From assembly GCA_020975725.1 (NCBI GenBank), contig QXJR01000030.1, positions 62,001 to 126,000 on the forward strand: a stretch of 64,000 nt of DNA, given 5' to 3'. Under the pieces are notes generated by a model. That model saw only the letters and a list, made by a program, of their open reading frames with translations. It made no database searches and was not told the origin of the DNA. A program made the position numbers and the translations under genes. Source of the stretch: Picocystis sp. L7. Its lineage: Eukaryota > Chlorophyta > Picocystophyceae > Picocystales > Picocystaceae. Positions 31,579 through 40,290 of this stretch are shown piece by piece. Positions within the stretch are counted from its first letter, which is position 1, and each line of letters starts with the position of its first letter.

Positions 31579-32658
31579 TCCGCGCCTGGTCGGTGTGTTC
31601 CGACACGTAATGCTGTCGCATCCGTTCCCATCGGAGAAGGAAGGGTTAGTCCGGGACACCTCCCTTTAGAACCGGGTTCCGAAAGGAAGAGACGTGGGTT
31701 CGAGTGCTCGGGCGAATGGAAAGGGATCCACGATTTGCAGCAGTTCAAGGGGACAAGCCTCACTTCTACTTTGGCTCGTGGGCTTCGGCTTTGCTACCGA
31801 ATGAATAGGTAGACGGTGCATTTCCATGATAATTGGCCTTGGGTACTGTGCAAATCGTGCAGCGGGCTGCAGAATGGGTGATGAAAGCGTCATCGACCCT
31901 TGCCTCCTCGACGAGGAACGCCGGTGGTTTGTAGAGAGGAGAACAAGGCTCTCTGCCCACACGGACCGTTGGAAGAACATCTGCTGACGTTACTCGTGAT
32001 TGGGAAAGAGAACCCTGCAAGATATGCACAATCAACAAGGATGACCAGCTTGCAGGTTCGGATCTCAACGTGTGACAGGAACACAATGCAAACATGAGAT
32101 ACAAAGCTAAAAACGCCTGATGCCGATGCGGTGTCGGTTTGAAGACCTGCAGCAGTCCTCTGCCGAAGTGATTGGTAGATAGACATGGTCTCTCTATACC
32201 ACGCATTCAATCTTGGCACCTAGCATCACCTTGCATCTGTTCCGCCTTGCTGTTTGAACGCGTTTCGATATCCAAGGGCTTGAAGAATCGCCTTGGGTAA
32301 GCATTGATAATTGACGCTTGAACACATGGTCGATTTACACTACAGCCACTGTCAAAGGGATATCGGTTCACGTTGGTTCCGGTGAAAGAAGTGTTTCAGA
32401 TTGCATATCAACCCTGGTTACAGGTGTATTATATTGGAGAGTCTCCTCTATGCTGCTTCGGCACCATGTCCAGAAAAGTGCCGAATAGGGACCATGGCCT
32501 GTGCAGCCAAGCGATAGTACTTGGAAAGCCTGGGTCAAGGAGGTCTGCGAACACACCCGCTCATGCAGGCTTCGAGATCGTCCGATCTCCTCCCTCCTTC
32601 AAACTTTCTTCCTCCTAGATCAACATGCACAGCTTCCTCAACACATTGGCGGTACGCG
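31579..32658. other. spacer between two minus-strand genes, no supported gene
   Basis: It contains the SDR promoter and the aldo/keto reductase 3' side. Short frames at 31766-32219 minus and 32521-33105 plus have no recognisable content. Confidence 0.5.
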
Positions 32659-33771
32659 TTAGAACGGACCCAATCCACGTTCCCATGCATAACAATCTCC
32701 TTTGGGTGCCTTTCCTTTGTCAAGGACCTCTTGGATGAAGTCAAGGTCGTCCTCCTGAAGTTCAAACGCAAAGACTTTCTGGTGGTCATCGATGTGTTTG
32801 GGGTTACGCGCTCCAACGATGATGGCACCCACGGTGTCTTTCTGGAGCACCCACCGAGAGGCAACATTGGCAATGCTCTGATCGTACTTGTCTCCAATCT
32901 CCCTCAGCGCATACAGCAGCTCCTGCAACCACTGGTAAGACCCCGCCTGGTTGAGCACGGATGCATATTTGCGCTTGCTGTTCGTGTCCAGCTTGACTTT
33001 GTCCGCCGGCAAACGCAAGTACCGATCCGAGAGGAATCCTCCGGCCACGACCCCGTACGGAAGCAGCTTCATGCCCGTCGCCCTGCAGAAGTCGTTCATG
33101 CTTAATTCAGGCCTCCTGTCAAGCAGACTGTATTGGATTTGGTTGGACACGATGTCTGCACCAGCATCCACCATCCTCTCCAGCCTGGGAACGTCGAAGT
33201 TGGTCACTCCGACTTCTCCTATGTTCCCTTTTTCGCGTTCATCCATGAGATAGAGCACCGTGGACACATAGTCCAATGCCTCGTAGTCGTTCCAGTACAG
33301 CTGCACGAGGTCCAGCTTGTCCACGGACAGTCTGTTCTTGTGCTTGATCACGTCCCTCTTGACCCAATCTCTGTTCATGTCGTACATTTCCCTTCCCACA
33401 CAGCACATCTTGGTGTACACCTGTACGTCTTCCTTCCGTTCCCGCATGTATTGTCCGATGATTTCTTCGCTCGGTCCGTATCCGCAGGCTTCGGGACCGG
33501 TGTCGAAGGTGTCGATGCCGTTCCTGGCGAAGTCCTTCAGGTCGGACACCGCCTCCAATCCACGTGTGCGATCGCTGCTGCGCTCTCCGCCATGTCCGCC
33601 AGAAAGCTGCCAGCAACCGCGGATGATCGCCGAAGGACGCATGCCGCGACGGCCCAGGACCGCACCACGTGGTACCACGGATCCTTCGGCGTCCGCACGC
33701 GTCGGATGGACGCAGCAGGCGCCCGCAAGCATCGCCAAATGCGCCTCGCGACGCGTCAAAGGTGCGCGCAT
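32659..33771 (-). CDS. aldo/keto reductase with twin-arginine lumen-type signal
   Basis: A 370-residue AKR, a (beta/alpha)8 barrel that reduces aldehydes or ketones with NADPH. Seen motifs are IDTFDTGPEACGYGPSEEII (Asp and Tyr of the active site), VQVYTKMC with the catalytic lysine, DLVQLYWNDYEA where the usual His is replaced by Asn in YWND, IGEVGVTNFDV, and the NADPH-binding GAIIVGARNPKHIDD. It starts at ATG 33771. The first 30 residues (APLTRREAHLAMLAGACCVH then ending in RADA) look like a thylakoid transfer signal: twin arginine, hydrophobic core and an A-x-A-type site. No separate stromal transit peptide is visible, so a 5' exon may be missing. The lumen location is inference. Confidence 0.9.
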   Translation of the reverse strand: MRAPLTRREAHLAMLAGACCVHPTRADAEGSVVPRGAVLGRRGMRPSAIIRGCWQLSGGHGGERSSDRTRGLEAVSDLKDFARNGIDTFDTGPEACGYGPSEEIIGQYMRERKEDVQVYTKMCCVGREMYDMNRDWVKRDVIKHKNRLSVDKLDLVQLYWNDYEALDYVSTVLYLMDEREKGNIGEVGVTNFDVPRLERMVDAGADIVSNQIQYSLLDRRPELSMNDFCRATGMKLLPYGVVAGGFLSDRYLRLPADKVKLDTNSKRKYASVLNQAGSYQWLQELLYALREIGDKYDQSIANVASRWVLQKDTVGAIIVGARNPKHIDDHQKVFAFELQEDDLDFIQEVLDKGKAPKGDCYAWERGLGPF

Positions 33772-35568
33772 GGCCGTCGTCTCAGGGTCCTTCCCTTTCG
33801 GCTTCCTTTCGAACCCGTAGCTTGAAAGGAAGCTCTTCCGATCGAAACGGAACGTGACCGGAAATAGAACCGGTTCGAACCCGAAGGTGGACACGAGGAG
33901 AGCTCCCACCTTGGAACGTACAAACACGTGTACAAGGGAGCAAAAGCCGTGCCGTGCAGCACTGCATGCTCGTAAGACGAGGTAGACGGCGCTCTTGGCC
34001 TCTCCAAGCACACGGCAGGAGCACGAGAGGAAAGGAGGGAGTGCTCGAAGAGTACGGATGGATCGCGGGTCGTTGCGCAAGGAGAGAAGCAGGTTTGCCC
34101 AAAGGAGCACCGAACGTGCGTGCCACCTGGAGGAACGATTGCCTCATGGCTAGTGTGGCACACGCGTGGAAAAGGGCAGGCGTTCATCCTCCGAAGCGTC
34201 TCCTCCGCAACGATGGAAAATTCTTGCATGTTTCCTTGGCCTTGGTCTTGCATTTCGATTTCCATCTCCGTCATCGTGAGACTTCCAAAGCGAAATCCAC
34301 GCCTCGCATTGGTGGATACTGCAAGAAGTGCGACCAGGCTTTGACTAAAGCACGTGCTGTCGGCGTTAGCAATACCTCATTGCGCTACTCGTCTTGAAAC
34401 CGTTTGCTCCGTTGGTAGACCTCGAAATGCATGCGAGTTCTAGATGTGCGATCTTTGTTTGGTTCAAACATTGGACCCGCAACCTCTCATATTCACTTTT
34501 CCTTGACTTTGGCCTTTTTTTGCTTGGCTAGCTCCTCGCCAAGACCTTTGCACGTATTTTCCCCAACTTTTCCTTCCGAGTGCATTGAACATGTGCTTTA
34601 AGCCTTTGCAAGTTCTTCGCTTGCTTGTTTCGTGACTTCAATGGCTACGGTTTACCAATGCCCCTCCCTTGAATAAAAGACAATGTGGGCCAATCACTTG
34701 ATTTTTTGAGAAATTCCGGACCAGTCCACGAAACAAGTGCGGAGAGTGAAGTCCTTGCTTCTTGCTTTCGTTTCTGATGTGTCCTTGTGGGAATGCCTCC
34801 ACCATGAGCTCGGTCGAGCCACATTCTTTTTATCCTACCTTTCCGCGTTCTTTAGGTTTCTTCATTGCGCCCCATCCATTTCGAAGGAGTCCTCCATCGA
34901 CGCAATCATCGATGGTGCTGGCTTCAAGTTCTCTCTCGCATGTCACCGTTCTTGCATGGGTTCCTCCACTAAACATCAACGGGTATGAAGCGTAAGAGAA
35001 ATGCGTTCACCGAAGAGACGTATGGGCAAAGCCAACATGAAGTCACTGTTGGACATACGCGAAGGATCGAAGTCGCACATGAAACACGTCTATTGCTACA
35101 TTCTTTGGTTTCACCTTGCAATTTCCTTCCTAGCACGTTGACGATCTCGTGCAAAGAGGCAAGACCTACCATTTTTTTGTCCATGATAGCGACTTCTTTT
35201 CCCTGCTTGAGTTTGCAATGGATGTCCGGTTTTCAAATCGGCGTGCTTCCACGATCACCACATTCCTCCGCGAGAGCACACATGTTGGTTCACGAAGCAT
35301 GTCCCGACTTGGTTCACAAGACTGGACGCTCTTCGAGTCGTATTCTTTGCTTCCATTCCCGTGCTCACAGAGCCCTTTGATGGTTCATGCTTTAGAAATC
35401 AATACCAACGCTCGGTGTGGACATTGAGGAAGCCAAAGCACGGGCACGGCTTGGAAATGCCATCGATTTCCCAATGAATGACGCGTCTTCCCTTTCGAAT
35501 GGATGGGTCTGAAAGGAAGGATCGATCCATTGTACCGGTTCGAACGACGTGGCAACACGAACAACAGC
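33772..35568. other. 1.8-kb divergent promoter region
   Basis: It lies between the aldo/keto reductase (minus) and the TraB protein (plus). Both ends carry GGTTCGAAC-type motifs (33870-33880, 35537-35546). The middle, 34400-35400, is more AT-rich than the genes. Frames at 33954-34397 and 34985-35380 show no domain. I see no RNA gene. Confidence 0.5.
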
Positions 35569-36375
35569 ATGGTCGCGCGTGTCGCGACGCTCCGCGCGTT
35601 GCGTTGGAGGCGCCATCTGGGCGTTGCAGCCGAAGAAGGAGAAAGTGGAACCACCTTGAGGCTGCTCAATCGGCGCACGGGCGCAGAACTCCACGTTGTG
35701 GGCACTGCACACATCAGCGAGGCGAGTGCCGAGCAAGTCAAGCGAGCCATACAAGAGTACCAACCGAGCACAGTCATGGTGGAATTATGCCAGAGCAGGG
35801 CAGATAAACTTCGGAGGCAACTTGATCAAGGTCATGGAGGGGCAATGGAGGAATTATTGCGACTGGTGATGGGTCCGGGCAACGTGGGAGCAAAGGCCTT
35901 GCAACTTGGGCTGGGAATGTTTTACCGTTTCTTCAGGTCCGCTGGGATGGATCCTGGCAAGGAAATGGTGGTAGCCATGCAAGAAGCAGATCGAATAGGA
36001 GCAGAACTGATTTATGGGGACCAGGATGTGCGATTCACGCTTTCGAAACTCCAGCAGGCTCTAAGCGTATCGGATATCTTGAAGATACTGCAGCCCCAGC
36101 CGGTCCCCGAGGAGCTAAAGCAACTTCTTGGTGGCTCCAAGGACCTGAAAACGGCAGTGGAAAGGATCAAAAATAGAAAAGCTGTACGGTTGATGGCGGA
36201 GGGGATGCGGAAACAGCTCCCGCACGTTGTGCGGATCATGCTGGACGAGAGGGACGAGTACATGACCAAGGTCTTGCATGATTTGCCCGGGCGAGTGGTA
36301 GCAGTGGTGGGCTTGGCGCACCTGGATGGAATTGAGAAAAACTGGAGGTGTCTGGAAGGAAGCCCAACAAATTGA
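35569..36375 (+). CDS. TraB/PrgY-family protein (TRABD-like)
   Basis: A 268-residue TraB-domain protein. I prefer ATG 35569, which gives a mitochondrial-type presequence (MVARVATLRALRWRRHLG) and lies just after a GGTTCGAAC promoter-like motif; ATG 35503 in the same frame would add 22 residues that span that motif. Family motifs are LHVVGTAHISEASAEQVKRA near residue 43, VMVELCQSRADKL, the GDQDVRFTL segment (about residue 165), and VVAVVGLAHLDGIEKNW at the end. The GxxH and ExxxxR residues are shared with PrgY/TraB and with TIKI proteases. Plant TraB proteins sit in the mitochondrial outer membrane at ER contact sites, while plastid forms also exist. No C-terminal membrane helix is visible here. 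Confidence 0.9.
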   Translation: MVARVATLRALRWRRHLGVAAEEGESGTTLRLLNRRTGAELHVVGTAHISEASAEQVKRAIQEYQPSTVMVELCQSRADKLRRQLDQGHGGAMEELLRLVMGPGNVGAKALQLGLGMFYRFFRSAGMDPGKEMVVAMQEADRIGAELIYGDQDVRFTLSKLQQALSVSDILKILQPQPVPEELKQLLGGSKDLKTAVERIKNRKAVRLMAEGMRKQLPHVVRIMLDERDEYMTKVLHDLPGRVVAVVGLAHLDGIEKNWRCLEGSPTN

Positions 36376-36666
36376 GTGGGTGCAAAAGCTGACACGCTTT
36401 ATTGCAGGAAAAAATAAATCCACGTGTTCGTATTGTTGATGTTCTGTGTACCTGCTGGTTGCACTTGTTCTCTTTCCTTCCTTTCCCACCTACGTTCTCT
36501 CTCCTCTACCCATACTACGGTTCATGTGAACTGCTCAGTCTCATGCTACCTGATCTTTCAACGTATTTTGAGGTGTGCTTTTTGCAACTTTTGAGGGACT
36601 GGGGTGTTTTGTGGTTGCCGAATCTTCACTGGCACGTTTATAGTTCGGGACGTTTGGCTCCGTGCG
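36376..36666. other. convergent 3' spacer
   Basis: A T-rich 290-bp spacer between the TraB stop and the stop of the minus-strand unknown gene. It probably holds both poly(A) regions. Confidence 0.5.
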
Positions 36667-37299
36667 CTATTCTTCTTCGGTTCTGTGCGCTCGTAGTTCC
36701 TCAACGGTGAGAGAAACCCGACTTCCCACCTTCTGGTCCACGAGAGGAGGTTTAGTGAACGAGGACAGTTCGACCAGCTTGGTGTTGGTGATCTTCCTCA
36801 TCCTCATGGTACTAGTCAGTTGCACGCATCCCGTGTTTGAATGTCTAGCCGCCCTTGCGAGCGAAAAGCGGGGTCTTCGAACCGTCTCACGTTTCGTGTC
36901 TTCTTTCCAGCAGCTCCAGTGCTTCATGTCGTTTTCTGTGATCAATCCGTATCGTTGCAAGGCAGCATCCGTTCCTGCCTGCTCGACACGCATTTGGATG
37001 AAGTTGGTCTTCGGCTTGGTGTATGAATCGGGCTGTTTCCACGTGATCGTCCCTTGCTCTGCACTTCCAGCATGAGGGGTGGACCCTGGGTCGTATCCAC
37101 CATCGCTGTCCCTCGTGTCGGCGTCGGAATCGCTCTCGGACGCGTACACATCGATCGGATGTTCGTGCTTCCGTTCGGCGTCCCACAAGGCTCGCTGTGT
37201 GGTCCTCCCGCGCAGTTCCTGCGATTCGGAACGAACGGAAAGCGGCGTGGTCACCTTGTTCCACCTCTCCACGCTCCTTTCCATCCGAGACGCGTCCAT
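36667..37299 (-). CDS. unknown hydrophilic protein
   Basis: A 210-residue protein starting at ATG 37299 (MDASRMERSVERWNKVTTPL); Met 6 (37284) is an alternative start. The upstream open frame to 37674 translates a G/C-rich promoter and is not included. The visible features are an acidic Asp/Ser tract (YASESDSDADTRDSDGGYD, residues about 52-70), a central segment ITWKQPDSYTKPKTNFIQM with VEQAGTDAALQRYGLI that looks conserved in style, and a basic C-terminal third. There is no signal peptide or membrane helix. I do not recognise the family. Acidic-basic alternation would suit a nuclear or RNA-binding protein, but that is a guess. Confidence 0.6.
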   Translation of the reverse strand: MDASRMERSVERWNKVTTPLSVRSESQELRGRTTQRALWDAERKHEHPIDVYASESDSDADTRDSDGGYDPGSTPHAGSAEQGTITWKQPDSYTKPKTNFIQMRVEQAGTDAALQRYGLITENDMKHWSCWKEDTKRETVRRPRFSLARAARHSNTGCVQLTSTMRMRKITNTKLVELSSFTKPPLVDQKVGSRVSLTVEELRAHRTEEE

Positions 37300-37836
37300 G
37301 GCGTCCTCCTCGACCCGCGAAGGCGTCGACGCGCGCTCGAAATGGCGCTCGAAATCGATCGCTTCGCGCCCAGCGGCTCCTCTCGGGTCCCACCGGGTCC
37401 CGAACCCGGAAGGACCCGGTTCAAGCGTCCCAATCGACCGATCAAGCCCTCCCTTTCGAACCGGACCACCCGCCGGGGACCCACGCTGGCCGAACGAAGG
37501 CGGGCCACGCTGGAAGGTATCGATATCTTTCCGGAGAAATCCTACTACGTTTTTGGGGGAAGAGGGAAAGGTCTCGATGGGGGTTCGAATTTTGAACCCG
37601 GGCCCCCTCCTTCGACCTGGGTCCGGTCCAGTGGGAAAGGGAGGGAGAGACCGGGGCGCTCCCGCCCCCGCCAAACGGACTGAAACGAGGCGGGAACCCC
37701 AATTGAACCCGAAGGCCCGCCCGATGGATCCCGAGGTCGAACCCAGCTGTCGATGGGAGGTTCAAATCGAGGGGGGGATGGAACGGAAGAAACACAGGGA
37801 AAGTGAATAGAGGAAGTGGACTGGGAAGTACAGGAC
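37300..37836. other. promoter region rich in TTCGAA-type motifs
   Basis: The spacer between two minus-strand genes contains several GGGTTC, GAACCC and TTCGAA motifs (for example 37390-37412, 37455-37462, 37571-37590). Frames are open on both strands because of high GC, but they are not protein-like. Confidence 0.5.
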
Positions 37837-39159
37837 TCAGGTTTCCTCCACGATGCGAGCACGTGCGGCCGCAATACGGGCCTCAAGCCGGGACTCGCTC
37901 GTCTGGTGGGATGAGGGGGCCGGTGCACGGCGCGCAGGAGCGGAAGTACGTGCGCTCTTCGTGTAGGTGAGCCCCGCAGGCTTGCGTGCTACCAATTCAG
38001 CAGCACAACGAGCACACTTGCAAGAGAAACGATAGTGCTTCTTTAGGTACTTCTGACGCGTGCTGACCGGCATGTTCGAGTCAAAGTACGAAATGTTGAC
38101 CTCCTCCCCACGACGAATGGCACGTTCCGCAACCACACCAGCCACGCCACTGCCAGCCGTCATCCTCGCATTGGGATCGCAGGAGTGGTTCACATACGAT
38201 ATCCGCAGATATACCTCACGCCCGTAACAATCTTCTCGCTTTCCCCGGTCGCTGTACATCCCAAAGCAATTGCTGTCTATCCTAGATCCCAGTTCTAATG
38301 CTGTTGAAACATCAGGCAAGCAGTCAGAAGACCAGCCAGATCGACGCAACGATTGCAGAAGGAATTTCAAAGGTTTGTTCCAATCTTGCGTGTCCAGTTT
38401 ACTGAATCCTTTTGCATGGCTCTGGAGGGAACAGAAGTTGCTGTACTCCAACACCGGCAAGGCTTGCATGAACTCGTACACTGCCGGTACGAATTCATCG
38501 GTGGGCGTGGCCGAGGTGGTCGGTATTTCATCGCATTCCCTAATATGAGTTCCTTGATGGTGCACCTCCGCCGTTTCGTCAGGCAAAATTTCCTCGGTCG
38601 TTCTCAGGCGGCATTTCTGGAACTCAGCGATTAGATGGTCCTCCGTCAAAGGGACGGCTCCGTTTCTGGTGCCCCGCACGTCGCATCCCTCCTCTTCCAG
38701 TTTTTTTCGCGCGACGATCTCTAGCATCATCCGCAGCACGTTCTCCATCTCGTTATCGCATTTGGAGGACGCAAAGTGCTTCAGCGCTCCACACAGCATG
38801 GAATGTGGCACACACCACTTGGCTGTTTCTCCCGTCCCTTCCCAGTGGCGTCTCCTGCAGGCGTCTGAGCAGTAGTACACCTGTCCGCAATCGCGACAGG
38901 AATTGTCCAGTCGCTTCTTCTGCGCTCTAAAACACCCGTTGCACACCCGTTTCTTGTGGCTGGGCAGCACTGCACACGCGTACACTTGGTCCACCAGGAG
39001 CAGTTCGCCTTCGTCGACGTCTCGAGCAGCCACCAGGTACCTTCCTTTGGTTTCGGATCGATGCAGGTGCACCGGCATGCCTTTAAACAACCCTTTCAGT
39101 TCGTCATTCGCGCACGATTCGTCGTTGGAACGGCATGGCGACGCCGTGTTCGCGTCCAT
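37837..39159 (-). CDS. SET and MYND domain protein (SMYD-like lysine methyltransferase)
   Basis: A 440-residue SMYD-type protein. The SET N-terminus (GRYLVAARDVDEGELLLVDQV, residues about 40-60) is split by a MYND zinc finger (CNGCFRAQKKRLDNSCRDCG, VYYCSDACRRRHW, through CVPHSMLC). The SET core has YVNHSCDPNARMTAGSGVAG (the NHSCxPN AdoMet/knot motif) and IRRGEEVNISYFD, followed by a post-SET cysteine cluster (FSCKCARC). The I-SET region contains a long insert with RDCDEIPTT-like acidic sequence. SMYD proteins methylate lysines on histones and cytosolic proteins. The final 50 residues are Ala/Arg-rich and probably helical. It is unspliced, with ATG at 39159. Confidence 0.92.
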   Translation of the reverse strand: MDANTASPCRSNDESCANDELKGLFKGMPVHLHRSETKGRYLVAARDVDEGELLLVDQVYACAVLPSHKKRVCNGCFRAQKKRLDNSCRDCGQVYYCSDACRRRHWEGTGETAKWCVPHSMLCGALKHFASSKCDNEMENVLRMMLEIVARKKLEEEGCDVRGTRNGAVPLTEDHLIAEFQKCRLRTTEEILPDETAEVHHQGTHIRECDEIPTTSATPTDEFVPAVYEFMQALPVLEYSNFCSLQSHAKGFSKLDTQDWNKPLKFLLQSLRRSGWSSDCLPDVSTALELGSRIDSNCFGMYSDRGKREDCYGREVYLRISYVNHSCDPNARMTAGSGVAGVVAERAIRRGEEVNISYFDSNMPVSTRQKYLKKHYRFSCKCARCAAELVARKPAGLTYTKSARTSAPARRAPAPSSHQTSESRLEARIAAARARIVEET

Positions 39160-40290
39160 GCGCGTCGGCGCGCGCCGCTCGGCGGCGCAAACCGTCCGAA
39201 TGCGCCCATTTCCTCCATGTACCGTCGAGGAATGGTGCCTACCGCTCTCAGGGACCGTCGTCTAGGAAGCCCCTTCCTGCCCACTTCGTCTCTCGCATGA
39301 GGACTCGCCATGACCCGCGGAGGACATGCTTTCTTTCGATCGGGACACACGTGGTTCTCTTTTCTTCCGAATCGGACGGTACGTGTTTTTGTGGGACTCG
39401 TTGTGTCCTTCTTGTTCCTTGGATTACGGTGGACTCGTGGCGAGCCTTTGGGAACCGGTGGCTCGGGTACAACCGAGCCTCTGCCTCACCTTGACCAATG
39501 ATCGTTCGCGCGGCCTAGCGTGGCTAAAGACTTGCGTGGAGTCTAGTCTTCTTGGTGGAGCTCGATGGTGAAAGAGAACGCATTGGCGTGAAGTGAAGGT
39601 TCCAACTTCGAATGACGAGCGAAAGTCGCACTCTACTTTCGCTTCGACGAGCATGACGCTCTGAGGTTTCCCTTGTGTAAGACATGAAACCGGTTGATTG
39701 TGGGTTTCGTTGCGCTTGTACATTTGTCCATGCGACAAACGTGTTTTTCTCGTCCAATGGTTCAACCGGTAAGAGCGCTGTCGGACGGTCTACCCATTCA
39801 TGGTGTTGGAACATGGGAATTGGAGCGTCAAGTTGGTGTGGGTCATATCTGGAAGGATCGCTCCTTTCAACATTGCGTCATGGTACCCATCGTGTGCTGA
39901 AAAGGAAAACCGGACCGTCGACGGCGGACGACGTCCCACGTGGGCTTGCCCGCGTTTCCACGTCCCACCGACGAGTGTGCGCCGCCTCCGATGACAGCGC
40001 ACGCGAAAGCGTGCGAGAACCGTCCGGAATGTTCCATCCATCCTCCCAACGCCTCGCCATGTCCACGAGCACCGTTGCATCGAAGCATCCGAACGGGTCC
40101 GAACCCCAGCACCATCCCTTCGGAGAACAAACTCCCCATGCCGGTCCCCGGATGGGAGTTTTTTCTCCCCTGCTGGGGTCGTGCTTTGGTCCGCCGCCAT
40201 TTCGTCCATTTCGATCGGATTCGAAGCGCCTTGCGCGCGACCTGCGCGTCCCTTTCGAGGTCTTGGAGGAGACAGAGGAGGTGTGGGACG
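39160..40290. other. divergent promoter region, no supported gene
   Basis: It lies between the SMYD gene and RRP12. Frames on both strands (such as 39684-40532 plus and 39790-40644 minus) overlap each other and show no domain; the plus frame is in a different phase from the RRP12 first exon. Confidence 0.5.

Noticed and set aside
35503-35568. ATG 35503 as the TraB start
   Set aside because: It is possible, but the 22 added residues span a promoter-like GGTTCGAAC motif, and ATG 35569 gives a better presequence.
36781-36888. An intron in the unknown acidic protein (GTGAGA donor)
   Set aside because: No acceptor restored an open frame, whereas the unspliced frame stays open to a natural stop.
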